Positions 41,211-54,135 are shown, counted from the first letter of the stretch. The stretch: DNA of 64,000 nucleotides from Sipunculus nudus (GCA_026874595.1 CM049307.1:57645870-57709869), one strand, 5' to 3'. Made by a program: numbers and translations. The notes: generated by a model not told the origin, from the letters alone.

Positions 41211-41340
41211 TTCTAGAGAATTCCTGAAACGCGTGTTTACTGTTGAGTAGGGTCCTTTTAGACTGTTCGAGAAGTGGAAGGTTCCCGGCTTAGGGTGTGA
41301 AGGTATATAAAGGGCTGTTTTGTAGAACCAGAAGGCAGAC
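41211..41340 (+). promoter_or_regulatory. TATA promoter with heat-shock-element-like sites
   Basis: TTCTAGAGAATTCCTGAA (41211-41228) places TTC, GAG, TTC and GAA exactly 5 bp apart, the inverted pentamer spacing of a heat-shock element with one imperfect unit. TTCGAGAAGTGGAAGGTTCC (41266-41285) holds one TTCnnGAA and one GAAnnTTC. TATATAAA follows at 41304-41311, with a likely start site near 41335. The sequence begins just after the gypsy RT truncation and may be LTR U3/R or a captured heat-shock promoter. No heat-shock protein coding sequence follows. Confidence 0.55.
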
Positions 41341-41358
41341 AGCAGAGCAGATTCCATA

Positions 41359-41361
<3 letters not shown>

Positions 41362-41409
<48 letters not shown>
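41362..41409. repeat. (TA)n microsatellite
   Basis: About 24 TA dinucleotides just downstream of the TATA promoter. Confidence 0.95.
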
Positions 41410-41412
<3 letters not shown>

Positions 41413-41820
41413 TTTAAATCGAAAGGTATTACTTACATTGGGTTTTACACCTCTATTAAGTCTCCCGTCAAATCTCACTATTTTTTTCTATATCAATATT
41501 TTGGTCTATTTTTTGTGCGTGGAAATTATTTGCCCCATTCCCGACTGTTAAGCCATTGATAACAATTATTTTCTTTATTTTTTACTTTTTTATCTTATGT
41601 CCATGTTTGATATCCGACAGGGCTGATATTGACATCTCTGTGCCTGATATTTTGATTGACCATAACTTAATTTCCAAGATTGTATACCCCGTGGTCGATT
41701 CCCAATTTTTGCCCAGTTGCACCGATATCTGAGCTAATTCTCCAATATGTGTATTTGTTTAACCAACCTTAGGTCTTAATAATCACGGGTAACAGATTTG
41801 CATATGTTTTGTATTTTTAA
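41410..41820 (+). repeat. Diverged gypsy leader-like sequence
   Basis: CCATTGATAACAA (about 41552) and GGGTAACAGATTTGC (about 41787) match, in order, motifs in the leader at 36.9-37.34 kb. Similarity between them is patchy. Confidence 0.35.
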
Positions 41821-42372
41821 CATTGACCTTATATATGTGCAAAACGGTAGGGTTCTTTCCTTAAATGTTAACATTCTTATTCCAGTTTTTTTTTTATTCT
41901 TTTAATATTAAAGTAAGATTCCCAATGCAAGATCTGAACAATACAAATAATGTATTGTAAAAAAGATGGAATTTCGTTTTGATCCAGGGGAAATTGGCAA
42001 ATGGACGAGTGGTGTACAAACGTGGTCATAAATTTTTGTCAAGAAACATTAAATGTGAGTTAGCCACGAATCCGCTGCCTGCTTTCTCGAGGCTTATTTA
42101 ACTCACTGTTGGAATATACAGTAATTAGGCCTTGATGCGTGTTCAGTCATAATTAACTCGATCCGCCAATTGCTCTTACCACGGTGTGTTATTAGCACGG
42201 ATAACTCTCCAATTACACGTTTAAATCTTAATAAACCTCCCATGGTGGGTAAAATAGGGATAAGATTCATACCAAGCTTTCACACGTCTGTTTGCATTAC
42301 GCTGATATTATATATTGTCAAAACAATTAATGCTTATCAAAAGGATGTATACCCAGTGCTGCGCATCTCGAT
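41821..42372. other. No gene recognised
   Basis: AT-rich sequence between the leader-like segment and the second direct repeat. Confidence 0.35.
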
Positions 42373-42666
42373 GGGTCGTACGCCTGATTCCGTGCTCGCT
42401 AAGACGAAGCTCGGTGGGACGTGCCGCTCAGTTCATCACGGAGTTGGCCATTGAAAAGTATACCGGCGAGACGCAACCCGGGCGGAGCGTGCATCGCATG
42501 TCCAGCATGGAAGTTCAACTCAATTTGTACGATTATAATTGAACCGGTCTTTGCAAATTAAACGGTCATGAGCTAAGGGAATACTGCCTGTATACCGATG
42601 TTTTCATACAAGTATTTCAAAAGCTTCTGATTAACATGTATCATTGACGCTCTGCTTCAAACAAAC
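42373..42666 (+). repeat. ~300-bp direct repeat, copy 2
   Basis: Same sequence and orientation as 36508-36812, with small indels; for example, the segment around 36644 is shorter here. Confidence 0.75.
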
Positions 42667-43030
42667 ATGCGCAGTCTACCTCTGTTTTCACGAACGGGGA
42701 GATATTTAATGTTTAATAAATCAATCCGATCAAAATCCTTAGCGCAATATAGTTTGTTAAAGGTTACCTCACTAGATCTGCCAAACTGACATGCCTGGTT
42801 ATATTCGAGTTGGACGATTTCGGGTTTGATGACATCTCGGCTTAAACAACGTATCACATACACATTCGTTAAGATAGAGGTTGTGTGGTTAGTTGATTAT
42901 TGATTGTGTGTAGATTTAACAGGTCTTTGTACTTGAGACCTGACCCAACAAATCAGGCTACGAAAGCAAATATTAAACTCTGTATTATGTGTTATTTTCT
43001 TGGGTATTTTGCATATATTGTTACGGGATG
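42667..43030. other. No gene recognised
   Basis: AT-rich, no structure noticed. Confidence 0.3.
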
Positions 43031-43039
43031 ACATAAAAG

Positions 43040-43174
43040 CGGACCGTAGAGTCTAGCTAGTAAAGCTTCCTTTTTCAGCGAAGCGGTTGGACCGCCGGAC
43101 ATGTGCGCCACTGACATGGGTTGGAATCCCGGATCGGCCCAATATTTTCCCCTGAACAATTTGTCTAATAAATA

Positions 43175-43176
<2 letters not shown>
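43040..43176 (+). mobile_element. Probable tRNA-derived SINE
   Basis: AGCGGTTGGACCGCCGGAC (about 43082-43100) resembles an A-box region and GGGTTGGAATCCC (43118-43130) a B box, ~37 bp apart, as in a tRNA-derived pol III promoter. An AT-rich tail ending AATAAATATATA follows. No target duplication was identified. Confidence 0.4.

Positions 43177-43234
<58 letters not shown>
43177..43234. repeat. (TA)n microsatellite
   Basis: Long TA tract at the tail of the SINE-like sequence. Confidence 0.95.
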
Positions 43235-43235
<1 letters not shown>

Positions 43236-44918
43236 TGGCAGCACCCGTGTAAAATCCATATGATGCAATTTTTTTAGTGAGCTCATAGGAACTAAACGAC
43301 GCATATTTGAATCCTAAGGTATTTGCAGGAACTTTGATCATGAGTTTCACTTATATGATATAAAAATTACCTCTGCTAGAATATTCCAGGAATACCATCC
43401 AACAAAATATCAAAATAAAAAGAAAAATAATTCTGTTCCGGAAATTTCACCAAATAAAATAAATTATGGATGGAGACGTGAGGCATATACAGGGTGTTCG
43501 AATTTTTAAGTGAGAATTTTTTTTTTTTAATAAATAACATCGGTCCGACAGCTTCATTGCCCGGGAAATATCGTAGATTTAACGATTGTATAAAGAAGCA
43601 ATCTACCGTGAAATTATATATAAAGTTGCTTTGTATTATTAAAGCTCAGGCCACATCGTGAAACACAATTTTTTTTCAGTGTAGTCAAGTTGAGGGTATA
43701 GTCTAAGGCATTTTAACAGATACATGTCTTACTTGTTGTTACGAAACCTAAAAACAACCGATCACGTAGTGGTTACGGGCGTATATTTCAGTAGGGAGAT
43801 AATCAAATTCCGCAACACTAGGCAGCGTGAAATGTCTAGGGGAATGAATAAAGATATGTCTAGGGGAATGAATATAGAAGTCAATGGTTTTTTGTTAACA
43901 AATAATTATAATTTATTCTTAGAACAATCTTAACATTACAATACACCAAATCAATACAATTTCACAGTATAAAAATGAAAATGTACAGTACCAGAGTGTC
44001 CGGATCCCAGGCTTTGATTCAGGATACTACCACAGTCACAGCTCAACAAGAGTCCTTTAACATAAATAATCCACGTAAATTGTAATAATCCAAAGGCAAA
44101 CTGGAGACAGTCCGTATTAAATCTGTATAAAATCCGTTGAATATCTGACACCACTGCAATTATCGGAAAAGTTCCCAAAACTGATGAGAAAGTAATACTC
44201 TTAATGCTCGCTGGTATTATCCTTTCTAAACACAGCCCTTAATTTATAGCTTCTCACCCGAAAATTCTAGAAATGGAAAATTTCAAAGAACAATACACAC
44301 GTACATGAACAGACCCGAAACATCTAGAACAAAAAAGAACGCTGTGTATCTACGCTTCAGACCCCACACGCGAGCCAACGCCCAACAAGCGAGGTTCCCA
44401 TAGCAACGAACAATGCCTGCGCTACACGAACCAAAATATCAACAGACACATGTAACACTCCTGCGCACAATAAAACAGACACCTGTAACATTGTATACAC
44501 ATGCATATGTCGTTGAAGTCTCTTGTACGCGAAACGTATAGCTGCCTACGTGAAAAAGATAGGCCCAGAAAAATATATACTAACAGTATTAAATATTTGG
44601 TTTAAGTACTGTAAATTGTCATGGAATAAGCAGGTCTGATGCACAATTGACAACTCTCTCAGATAAAAAGATAGCAGTATGATATATTTCGATGAAAGCA
44701 TTTAGCAAAGAAACCACTTCCGCCTTGGTTCGTTGCATTGTCTATTATTTTGCATGGGAAATATTAAAATTAATAATTATTCTGCATATTAGGGCATAAT
44801 CCCGCAAAATAAAACAAACTTGTCCTGGAGAGCTCACCACCGATACGTCTGCCGAATTTGAAGAGTCAAACCAGAACGGAAGCAGGTAAACCATGGTCAA
44901 TTAAAATCCCAACTCCGT

Positions 44919-44920
<2 letters not shown>
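43235..44920. other. Intergenic, no gene recognised
   Basis: No domain or splice-supported exon was found. AATGTCTAGGGGAATGAATA is nearly duplicated at 43829-43872. Confidence 0.35.
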
Positions 44921-44921
<1 letters not shown>

Positions 44922-44964
<43 letters not shown>

Positions 44965-45001
44965 TATATATATATTTCTTCAAGCAAATATATATATATA
45001 T
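44922..45001. repeat. (TA)n microsatellite pair
   Basis: Two TA tracts (44922-44975 and 44988-45001) separated by TTCTTCAAGCAAA. Confidence 0.9.
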
Positions 45002-45556
45002 GCGTCTGTTAATTTAGAGATTTTTATTTTCACTTTTGCTTATATCTTTCATATTTCACAGAAGCATGTAAAATTAGACTTAATCAAACATAAGCACAAA
45101 AGGGTTTTATGTTAAATTTAGCAGAAAAAATCAAGTTACCACACTGATCATATTTATATTTGGCTGAAGAATTTCCCTTTTAAATGTTGGTGTTTTGAAA
45201 AACGTAACAGTTATTCCAAAATCGACATTTTTAAGCAGGTTGGCAGCGTTTTCGGGAAGTGACCCTGAATGTATGTACATAAAAATTCACAATGCTTGAA
45301 TAGTGTTGTAAAATTTTAAATTAGAATACTCTCAGATCTCCTTACACCCACATACCATTCCAAAGTTTTCAACCACTGTTGTAAAGTTAAACCAGTTTAG
45401 AAACCTTTATTGGAAAATATGTTTGCTCCTGCAATAATTAGTTTCCTAGTGGTGGTATTCACGAGTCAGTGGCTAAACATGAGTACACGATAAAAGAAAA
45501 TCAAAGCTACAGGGTTCAAAATCACCTACCAGATAAGGTTCCAGGCCTGTTACGCC
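45002..45556. other. No gene recognised
   Basis: AT-rich lead-in to the minisatellite. Confidence 0.3.
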
Positions 45557-48500
45557 TCACTTAATAAAACAGATACATAAACTTAATAGAACAGGTACAT
45601 ACACTCAATAAAAAGTGTACATACACTCAATAAAACGGGTACATACACTCAAAAAAACGGGTACATACACTCAAAAAAACGGGTACATGCACTCAATAAA
45701 ACGGGTACATACAATCAATAAAACGGGTACATACACTCAATAAAACGGGTACCTACACTCAATGAAACGGGTACATACACTCAATGAAACGGGTACATAC
45801 ACTCAATAAAACGGGTACCTAAACTCAATAAAACGGATACATACACTCAACAAAACGGGTACATCCACTCCATTAAACGGGTACATACACTCAATAAAAA
45901 GGGTACATACACTCAATAAAATGGGTACATTCACTAAAAAAAATGAGAACATACACTAAATAAAATGGGTACATACACTCAATAAAACGGGTACATACAC
46001 TAAATAAAACGGGTACATACACTCAAAATGGGTACATACACTCAATAAAACGGGTACATACACTCAATAAAACGGGTACATACACTCAATAAAACGGGTA
46101 CATACACTCAATAAAACGGGTACATACACTCAATAAAACGGGTACATACACTCAATAAAATGGGTACATACACTCAATAAAATGGGTACATATACTCAAT
46201 AAAACGGGTACATACACTAAATAATATGGGTACATACACTAAATAAAACGGGTACATACACTGAATAGAACGGGTACATACACTAAATTAAACGGGTACA
46301 TACACTTTATAAAACGGGTACATACACTAAATAAAATGGGTACATACACTCAATAAAACGGGTACATACACTAAATAAAACGGGTCCATACACTTAATAA
46401 AATGGGGACATACACTCAATAAAACGGGTTTATACACCAATAAAACGGGGACATACACTAAATAAAACGGGTACATACACTAAATAAAACGGGTACATAC
46501 ACTACATACACTTAATAAAATAGGTACATTCACTAAATGAAATAGGTACATACACTTAATAAAAGGGGTACATACACTCAATAAAACGGGTACACACACT
46601 AGATAAAATGGGTACATACACTAAATAAAAGGGGTACATACACTAAATAAAATGGGTACATACACTCAATAAAACGGGTACATACACTCAATGAAACGGG
46701 TACATACACTCAATAAAAAGGGTACATACACTCAATAAAATGGGTACATTCACTAAAAAAACGAGAACATACACTAAATAAAATGGGTACATACACTCAA
46801 TAAAACGGGTACATACACTCAATAAACCGGGTACATACACTCAAAATGGGTACATACACTCAATAAAATGGGTACATACACTCAATACACTAAATAAAAT
46901 GAGTACATTCACTAAAAAAACGAGAACATACACTAAATAAAATGGGTTCATACACTCAATAAAACGAGACATACACTAAATAAAACGGGTACATACACTA
47001 AATAAAATGGGTACATACACTCAATAAAACGGGTACATACACTCAATAAAACGGGTACATACACTCAATAAAACGGGTACATACACTCAATAAAACGGGT
47101 ACATACACTCAATAAAACGGGTACATACACTGAATAGAACGGGTACATACACTAAATTAAACGGGTACATACACTCAACAAAATGGGTACATACACTCAA
47201 ATAAACGGTTACATACACTCAGTAAAACGGGTACATACACTCAATAAAACGGGTACATACACTCAATAAAACGGGTACATACACTCAATAAAACGGGTAC
47301 ATACACTCAATAAAATGGGTACATACACTCAATAAAACGGGTACATACACTAAATAAAACGGGTTCATACACTCAATAAAACGGGTACATACACTAAATA
47401 AAACGGGTACATACACTAAATAAAATGGGTACATACACTCAATAAAACGGGTACATACACTCCATTAAACGGGTACATACACTCAATAAAAAGGTCACAT
47501 ACACTCAATAAAATAGGTACATTCACTAAAAAAAAAACGAGAACATACACTAAATAAAATGGGTACATACACTCAATAAAACGGGTACATACACTCAATA
47601 AAACGGGTACATACACTCAAAATGGGTACATACACTCAATAAAACGGGTACATACACTCAATAAAACGGGTACATACACTCCATTAAACGGGTACATACA
47701 CTCAATAAAAAGGGTACATACACTCAATAAAATGGGTACATTCACTAAAAAAAACGAGAACATACACTAAATAAAATGGGTACATACACTCAATAAAACG
47801 GGTACATACACTCAATAAAACGGGTACATACATTACATACACTTAATAAAATAGGTACATTCACTAAATGAAATAGGTACATACACTTAATAAAACGGGT
47901 ACATACACTCAATAAAACGGGTACACACACTAAATAAAATTGGTACATACACTAAATAAAAGGGGTACATACACTAAATAAAATGGGTACATACGCTCAA
48001 TAAAACGGGTACATACACTCAATGAAACGGGTACATACACTCAATAAAAAGGGTACATACACTCAATAAAATGGGTACATTCACTAAAAAAAACGAGAAC
48101 ATACACTAAATAAAATGGGTACATACACTCAATAAAACGGGTACATACACTCAATAAAACGGGTACATACACACAAAATGGGTACATACACTCAATAAAA
48201 CGGGTACATACACTCAATAAAACGGGTACATACACTCAATAAAACGGGTACATACACTCAATAAAACGGGTACATACACTCAATAAAACGGGTACATACA
48301 CTAAATTAAACGGGTACATACACTCAATAAAATGGGTACATACACTCAAATAAACGGTTACATACACTCAATAAAACGGGTACATACACTCAATAAAATG
48401 GGTACATACACTCAATAAAACGGGTACATACACTCAATAAAACGGGTATATACACTAAATAAAATGGGTACATACACTCAATAAAACGGGTACATACACT

Positions 48501-49065
48501 CAATAAAACGGGTTCATACACTCAATAAAACGAGACATACACTAAATAAAACGGGTACATACACTAAATAAAATGGGTACATACACTCAATAAAACGGGT
48601 ACATACACTCCATTAAACGGGTACATACACTCAATAAAAAGGTCACATACACTCAACAAAATAGGTACATTCACTAAAAAAAACGAGAACATACACTAAA
48701 TAAAATGGGTACATACACTCAATAAAACGGGTACATACACTCAATAAAACGGGTACATACACTCAAAATGGGTACATACACTCAATAAAACGGGTACATA
48801 CACTCAATGAAACGGGTACATACACTCCATTAAACGGGTACATACACTCAATAAAAAGGGTACATACACTCAATAAAATGGGTACATTCACTAAAAAAAC
48901 GAGAACATACACTAAATAAAATGGGTACATACACTCAATAAAACGGGTACATACACTCAATAAAACGGGTACATACACTCAATAAAATGGGTACATACAC
49001 TCAATAAAACGGGTACATACACTCAATAAAATGGGTATATACACTTAATAAAAGGGGTACATACA
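45557..49065. repeat. 22-bp minisatellite array, ~3.5 kb, with higher-order repeats
   Basis: About 160 tandem copies of a 22-bp unit with core GGGTACATACACTCAA followed by TAAAAC. Variants alternate (CTCAAT/CTAAAT, AACG/AATG, TTCACTAAAAAAA-CGAGAAC). Variant blocks recur over long distance: a block containing TCCATTAAAC then AAAAGGTCACATAC appears at 47461 and again 1148 bp later at 48609. Another, with CTTAATAAAATAGGTACATT, is at 46511 and 47842. Open frames in the array are artefacts of the 22-bp (66-bp) periodicity. Confidence 0.95.
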
Positions 49066-50100
49066 GCACCTCTGTGGTTACTGGATCGCAGCACCTCTCT
49101 GGACACTGGGTCGCAGTTCCTCTCTGGACACAGTCGCAGCACCTCTCTGGGCACTTGGTCACTGCAACTCTCTAGTCATTGGGTCGGAGCACCTCTCTGT
49201 GTCGCAGCACCTCTCTGGAGTCTGGGTCTCGGCGCTTCTCTTGACACTGGGTAACAGCACCTATCTGATCACTGGGTACCAGCACCTCTCTGATCAATTG
49301 GTAGCTGCACCTCTCTGATCACTTGGTAGCTGCACCTCTCTGATCACTGGGTACCAGCACCTCTCTGATCACTGGGTACCAGCACCTCTCTGAACAATTG
49401 GTAGCTGCACCTATCTGATCAATTGGTAGCTGCACCTCTCTGATCAATTGGTAGCTGCACCTCTCTGATCACTTGGTGGCTGCATCTCTCTGATCACTTG
49501 GTAGCTGCACCTCTCTGATCACTGGGTACCAGCACCTCTCTGATCACTTGGTAGCTGCACCTCTCTGATCACTGGGTACCAGCACCTCTCTGATCAATTG
49601 GTAGCTGCCCCTCTCTGATCACTAAGTCGCTGCACCTCTCTGATCACTGGGTACCAGCACCTCTCTGATCACTTTGTAGCTGCACCTCTCTGATCACTGC
49701 GTACCAGCACCTCTCTGATCACTGGGTACCAGTACCTCTCTGATCAATTTGTAGCTGCACCTCTCTGACCACTGGGTACCAGCACCTCTCTGATCAATTG
49801 GTAGCTGCACCTCTCTGATCACTGGGTACCAGCACCTCTCTGATCAATTGGTAGCTGCACCTCTCTGATCACGTGGTAGCTGCACCTCTCTGATCACTGG
49901 GTACCAGCACCTGACTGATCACTGGGTACCAGCACCTCTCTGATCATTTGGTAGCTGCACCTGTCTGATCACTGGGTACCAGCAACTCTCTGATCAATTG
50001 GTAGCTGCACCACTCTGATCACTGGGTACCAGCATCTCTCTGATCAATTGGTAGCTGCACCTCTCTGATCACTTGGTAGCTGCACCTCTCTGATCACTGG
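49065..50100. repeat. 25-bp minisatellite array with two alternating unit types
   Basis: About 41 copies of a 25-bp unit with core CACCTCTCTGATCA. Type A carries CTGGGTACCAG and type B carries TTGGTAGCTG after the core, interspersed irregularly. The first ~200 bp hold older, diverged units (GGACACTGGGTCG). It starts directly at the end of the 22-bp array without spacer. Confidence 0.95.
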
Positions 50101-50329
50101 CGGTAGGCACTTCTGGACTTCGCAGGCTCCAAAGACTGTGTGTCTCAATAGTGCGCATGCACTCTTTAAATACCCTTCTACGCTAGAGGCTCATTTACCG
50201 AGGTATTCTCGTAAAGTCTTGGCTTTTCAAACCACGCCGTTAGCTTCATTCTAACCACATTCAACTGATGATCGGGTCGCATCCCGTGAAACAGACTGTT
50301 GTGAATTAACAGTGTTTTTTTCTCCAGAG

Positions 50330-50408
<79 letters not shown>

Positions 50409-51050
50409 GGATCCTGTCTAATCGATCAGGCCATTGACTCGAAAATTCTTGTCTGCGTGCGGTAATTACAGTTTTGTAACTGATAGATGGCAATGTCGAA
50501 TTTTCGTTGAAACCAAAAATGCGCAAGAACACGCCAATGCAATAGCATCAGCAGCGTTTGTGCGACAAACAAACTTTAGATTTTGAAAGCCTTAGGTAAA
50601 GGTAAAGTCCGGGGATGCACTAGAACTGTATAAGATAGCTGCTGTGTGTAATTTAATGCGAACCCGAAAAGCAGTTGGTGAAGTTGTGATCCAGGGCTTT
50701 CATAGAAAATATCTCCAGTTCTTAAAATGGTGTTATACATTTAAGAATAATATTGTGCCATAGCACAAAATTGTTAATTAACAAGGACCTGATTTGATCT
50801 CCATTTGCAAAACAAAATGATCCAAGAAAAATGGTACCCTGAGGCACCCCCCTGGGTACGCCCCTGAGTATTACCGCTTTTCAATATCCATTCCCGATTT
50901 ATCAATAAATACTGAATATTCACGGATAATGCTTAAAAATTTAAGGATTATAGTCGCAGAGTCAGGAGGACAAATGCAAATAATAAAATCTACCATTAAT
51001 TCCATGATGTAAATTTCCGATAAAGCAATTGAAATAGCACGAAAAATATC
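50101..51050. other. Intergenic with (TA)n tract
   Basis: A (TA)n tract of ~36 units lies at 50334-50405. The minus-strand frame through it (50251-50532) starts at GTG and turns into alternating Tyr-Ile, so it is not a gene. Nothing else recognised. Confidence 0.4.
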
Positions 51051-51440
51051 GTATTTTCTTTTTAAAATTAATTATAACATGCCAAAATATTGCTCTGAAA
51101 TTACTGGCTTACCCCTATACACGAGTGTGGACAGTAATGTCCACCAAGCAGAGAGATATCAGAGGACGTGAAGGTCTACGTATATGTATGGACTAGTTTG
51201 GACTAGTCTTGCGGGAAATAAGACCTCCGGTCACGTGGCCTTGTTATCGTTAACATACAAACGTGGACTTTGTTTCCTCACAACACAGAACCATAGCAAG
51301 GTGTCAAACAGCCATTTGAGAAGTACTGAGACTGTGTGTTTGGATGGTTATGCTGAAAAAATCTGAATAAAGCAAAACCTAACAGTTGAAACGATGGGCT
51401 TTAATAATATTGCTCCCGATTATGTCCCTTTAAAATAATG
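51050..51440. repeat. Dispersed ~0.4-0.5-kb repeat, copy 2
   Basis: Matches 14.64-15.17 kb collinearly in several segments and ends in TCCCTTTAAAATA. Non-coding. Confidence 0.5.
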
Positions 51441-51654
51441 TGCTTTCCGAAGCAAATGTCGGTAAAACACATAATATAAATCAATGCAACATGCGCAAAA
51501 CGTGTCAGTATAAAGCGGAAGAGCAGATTTCCTTTATTATTTTTAAGAACGTATTGTTAAATTTTGATAAAAAGATTACAATTTTAACAACGAAAATAAG
51601 TACGTTTGTAGATTAAATAGGCTTAAATCAGTAGGTTCAGTTATTAACTTCGTA

Positions 51655-51835
51655 CACTGTAAAAAGTGACGTTTCCCTGACGTTTCAAAAACACGTTTCA
51701 TGTATTATATATAAACATGTCTTGAGATTAGTCATGTTTGATACATGTAACAAGCTTTTCCTGCAAAATGACATAAATGAAACATCACTTTCTTCATTTT
51801 CATGCTTCAAACATGTTTGAGACATGTCGGGTACA
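51655..51835. repeat. ACATGT-rich palindromic element, short copy
   Basis: Begins ACACTGTAAAAAGTGACGTTTC and contains repeated AAACATGT and ACATGTTTGA motifs. It resembles the larger element at 59.6-60.18 kb, whose far end reads as an inverted version (TTTTAGAGTGTA). Confidence 0.5.
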
Positions 51836-51994
51836 CTTGGCATGGATTTTCCCGCAAAAAGTGATGGTAGTATTAAAGCATTAACCGGCGGGATAGTGTA
51901 CCGTTTTCGTAACAGACGCGCAGACGGCAGACGGCAGACGTGGAATTTTTTCTTTCAAAGTATTCAGTTTTCCAAAAGTTTTGATGTTCAGACG

Positions 51995-52118
51995 ATGGAA
52001 AAAGAGTCTCCAGCACCGTCTTTAATTACTTCTACATCTAGCATTCAGGATGTGTCCAGCTGGGTGTCCAAAAGGTTCAAGGGGATACAACGGGATGTGA
52101 TAGATTCAAGGCTGCAAG
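51995..52118 (+). CDS. SAM-domain protein, first coding exon
   Basis: ATG at 51995 has A at -3 and G at +4. Two other in-frame ATGs lie upstream (51824 and 51842) in a low-quality frame, so I prefer 51995. The 41 codons include SSIQDVSSWVSKRFKGIQRD and end CTGCAAG|GTAAGC, a consensus 5' splice site in phase 1. This is the first half of a sterile alpha motif domain (helices 1-2, with the usual Trp). Joined to 56637-56755 the frame is continuous. SAM domains mediate protein-protein or RNA contacts; the specific role is unknown. A 5' UTR upstream is likely. Confidence 0.6.
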
Positions 52119-52529
52119 GTAAGCCACGTGGGGCATTAACATGGCGGCATGGAAAAAAAATTGCCAAATAATTTTCAAAGAATGTCTATATGATGTCAGC
52201 CACAACTTGGCACAAGCTGTTATTTTACTAATCACATTATCTTAGTTTTCTTATTCTTGTATATACAGGATGAGAATAGGTATTTTAACATTATTTTATT
52301 ACTGGATTGATATGATTATGAGCTAAGTGTACCTTTCCACCCCAGCACCCTCTGGGTTGGTAACACATTGAACACATGATGCGTATACAAGCCTGCCAAA
52401 TATTTTTTGCAGCACTCTCCCCCCCCCCCCCCCCCCCCCCCTCTCTACATTACAGTGAAAGAATTCTGATAAATATCATTTCTCTCCAGATATAACACTG
52501 AACAGTGAACACAACAAACCAGGCTTGGG

Positions 52530-52670
52530 TCAGGTACATGTACTTGTACAATTGAAATATCCAAGTACTTGTCCTGTAGTACTTGTACTTGGTACTTTTA
52601 ACCAAGTACAGTTCTTGTACTTGCCAAAAATGTACTTGAAAAAAAGTACTAGTCAAGTACATGTACAACT
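52530..52670. repeat. GTACTTG palindromic-motif element
   Basis: GTACATGTACTTG (about 52532) and CAAGTACATGTAC (about 52655) are exact inverted ends. In between, ACTTGTAC/CAAGTAC motifs recur at least six times. Length ~140 bp. Confidence 0.6.
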
Positions 52671-52843
52671 ACAAGATTGAAACAAAAAAGAAACTGTTAT
52701 TTACTAACCATAAACACAGCATAAGAGACCTTGTGATGCTCAGAATATCTCAGCACAGTAAATTGTGTACTTGTGCAAAATTTACAAAACACCTTTGGTG
52801 GCACTCATTACACACCAGTTTAATGTATTCAAAAGATTGCAAT

Positions 52844-54135
52844 TTTTAGCTCAGCCGACTGTAAGTCAACTGAGCTATAGTGTCTCAGTCGTCTGTCTGT
52901 CTGTCCATCTAACTGTCTGTTTGGCTGGCACATTTTGATGTTGTTGGACCTAGAAACCTGTAACTGAATATCCAGGGAGGTCAATAAGAAATCTCCTTGG
53001 AAACTTGAAATTAGGTCACTGACCTATATCTTCTGAGCTATGGGGCTTGTAAGTACCCCCAAGAATAATAAAAAAATTGGTACAAAACCTCCAATATCTT
53101 GATTATTGATGCATGCATGGACTGTCATGAATCTTGCCTTGAATATTGACCAGGACTAGTTTTGTCAGTTCCCAAAGTGTTGGTGTCACCTGCATTTTTT
53201 TCTAATTTTTACGATTTTTGTTTTGGAGACTAAAATGATGGTTATTATGTCAGTTTCTCGACTGTGGTTTCATCTTGTGTCCTGAAACCTTGGGTGTTTA
53301 TTGATTATGACTGGTTTCTTAAGTTTCTTTAGACTGGTGCTGCCACCTGTATTTTTTCTATATATTATGATTTATCCTTTATTTTGAGACTGCCAAATTA
53401 TATTGATACTGTACTATCAGATTTGACACTGTGGTTTCATCTAAAATCCTGAAACCTTGTGTGTTATTAGGGCCCCGCTTGAATAAGTAATCACCTTGTC
53501 CATCTGTTCGTCTTTCTGTATGTACGTCAAATTTGTTTCCTGATGATAACTCCATTTTGGGCTGACAAATCAATTTCAAACTTTACTTAAATATGGCCCA
53601 TCACTATAAGTAAGAAGTTCTGAACCCTTTTGGTTTTGGGGGCATGAGGTCAAGGTCACTGGATTAACTTCTTTTAAAAGATCGTGGATGCATTTTAAGT
53701 CAAACTTTTCATCCCAAACCTTCCATCTTCTACATTTTGCTCACCTGCCAATAGTGGAAGAAAATTATGGATTTTGGGGTCAGAGGTCAGGTCACAAGGG
53801 CTATCTGTCCACATATTTGTTTCCAAATGATAGCTCCAGTTTGGAATGACAGATGGAAATCAAACTTGTTCTGATTTGAAAAAAATTTTGATAATTTTTT
53901 ATCGCCCTCATATTTCAGTTAATAAATTCAATGTGTATTATTATACTTTGATCTACTCATCTCCACTTTTTTACATTTTATAATTAACATGCATATTACA
54001 GTCACTTGGTTCAGATACCAATACAAATATGTAATAATGGGAGGCTAACTGTAGCCTCCATATGTTAGGTTTTTATAAAAATATTCTCATAATCAATTTC
54101 AGCTGAGCTCCGTGACCAACAGTTCCCTTGTTTTT
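52844..54135 (+). repeat. Stem-loop-headed dispersed repeat, 1.3-kb copy
   Basis: Head hairpin at 52848-52876 (AGCTCAGCCGACTGT...CAACTGAGCT). The tail AGCTGAGCTCCGTGACC...GTTCCCTTG lies at 54100-54131. The body differs from the 28-32 kb copies, so this is another subfamily. Non-coding. Confidence 0.7.

Noticed and set aside
45557-49065. Open frames inside the 22-bp array (MYVPVLLSVC-type repeats)
   Set aside because: A 22-bp period read in three frames gives a 22-residue periodic peptide by arithmetic. Copies mutate without regard to frame.
45557-50100. Possible CRISPR array
   Set aside because: Units are contiguous with no unique spacers, and the context is a eukaryotic genome without cas genes.
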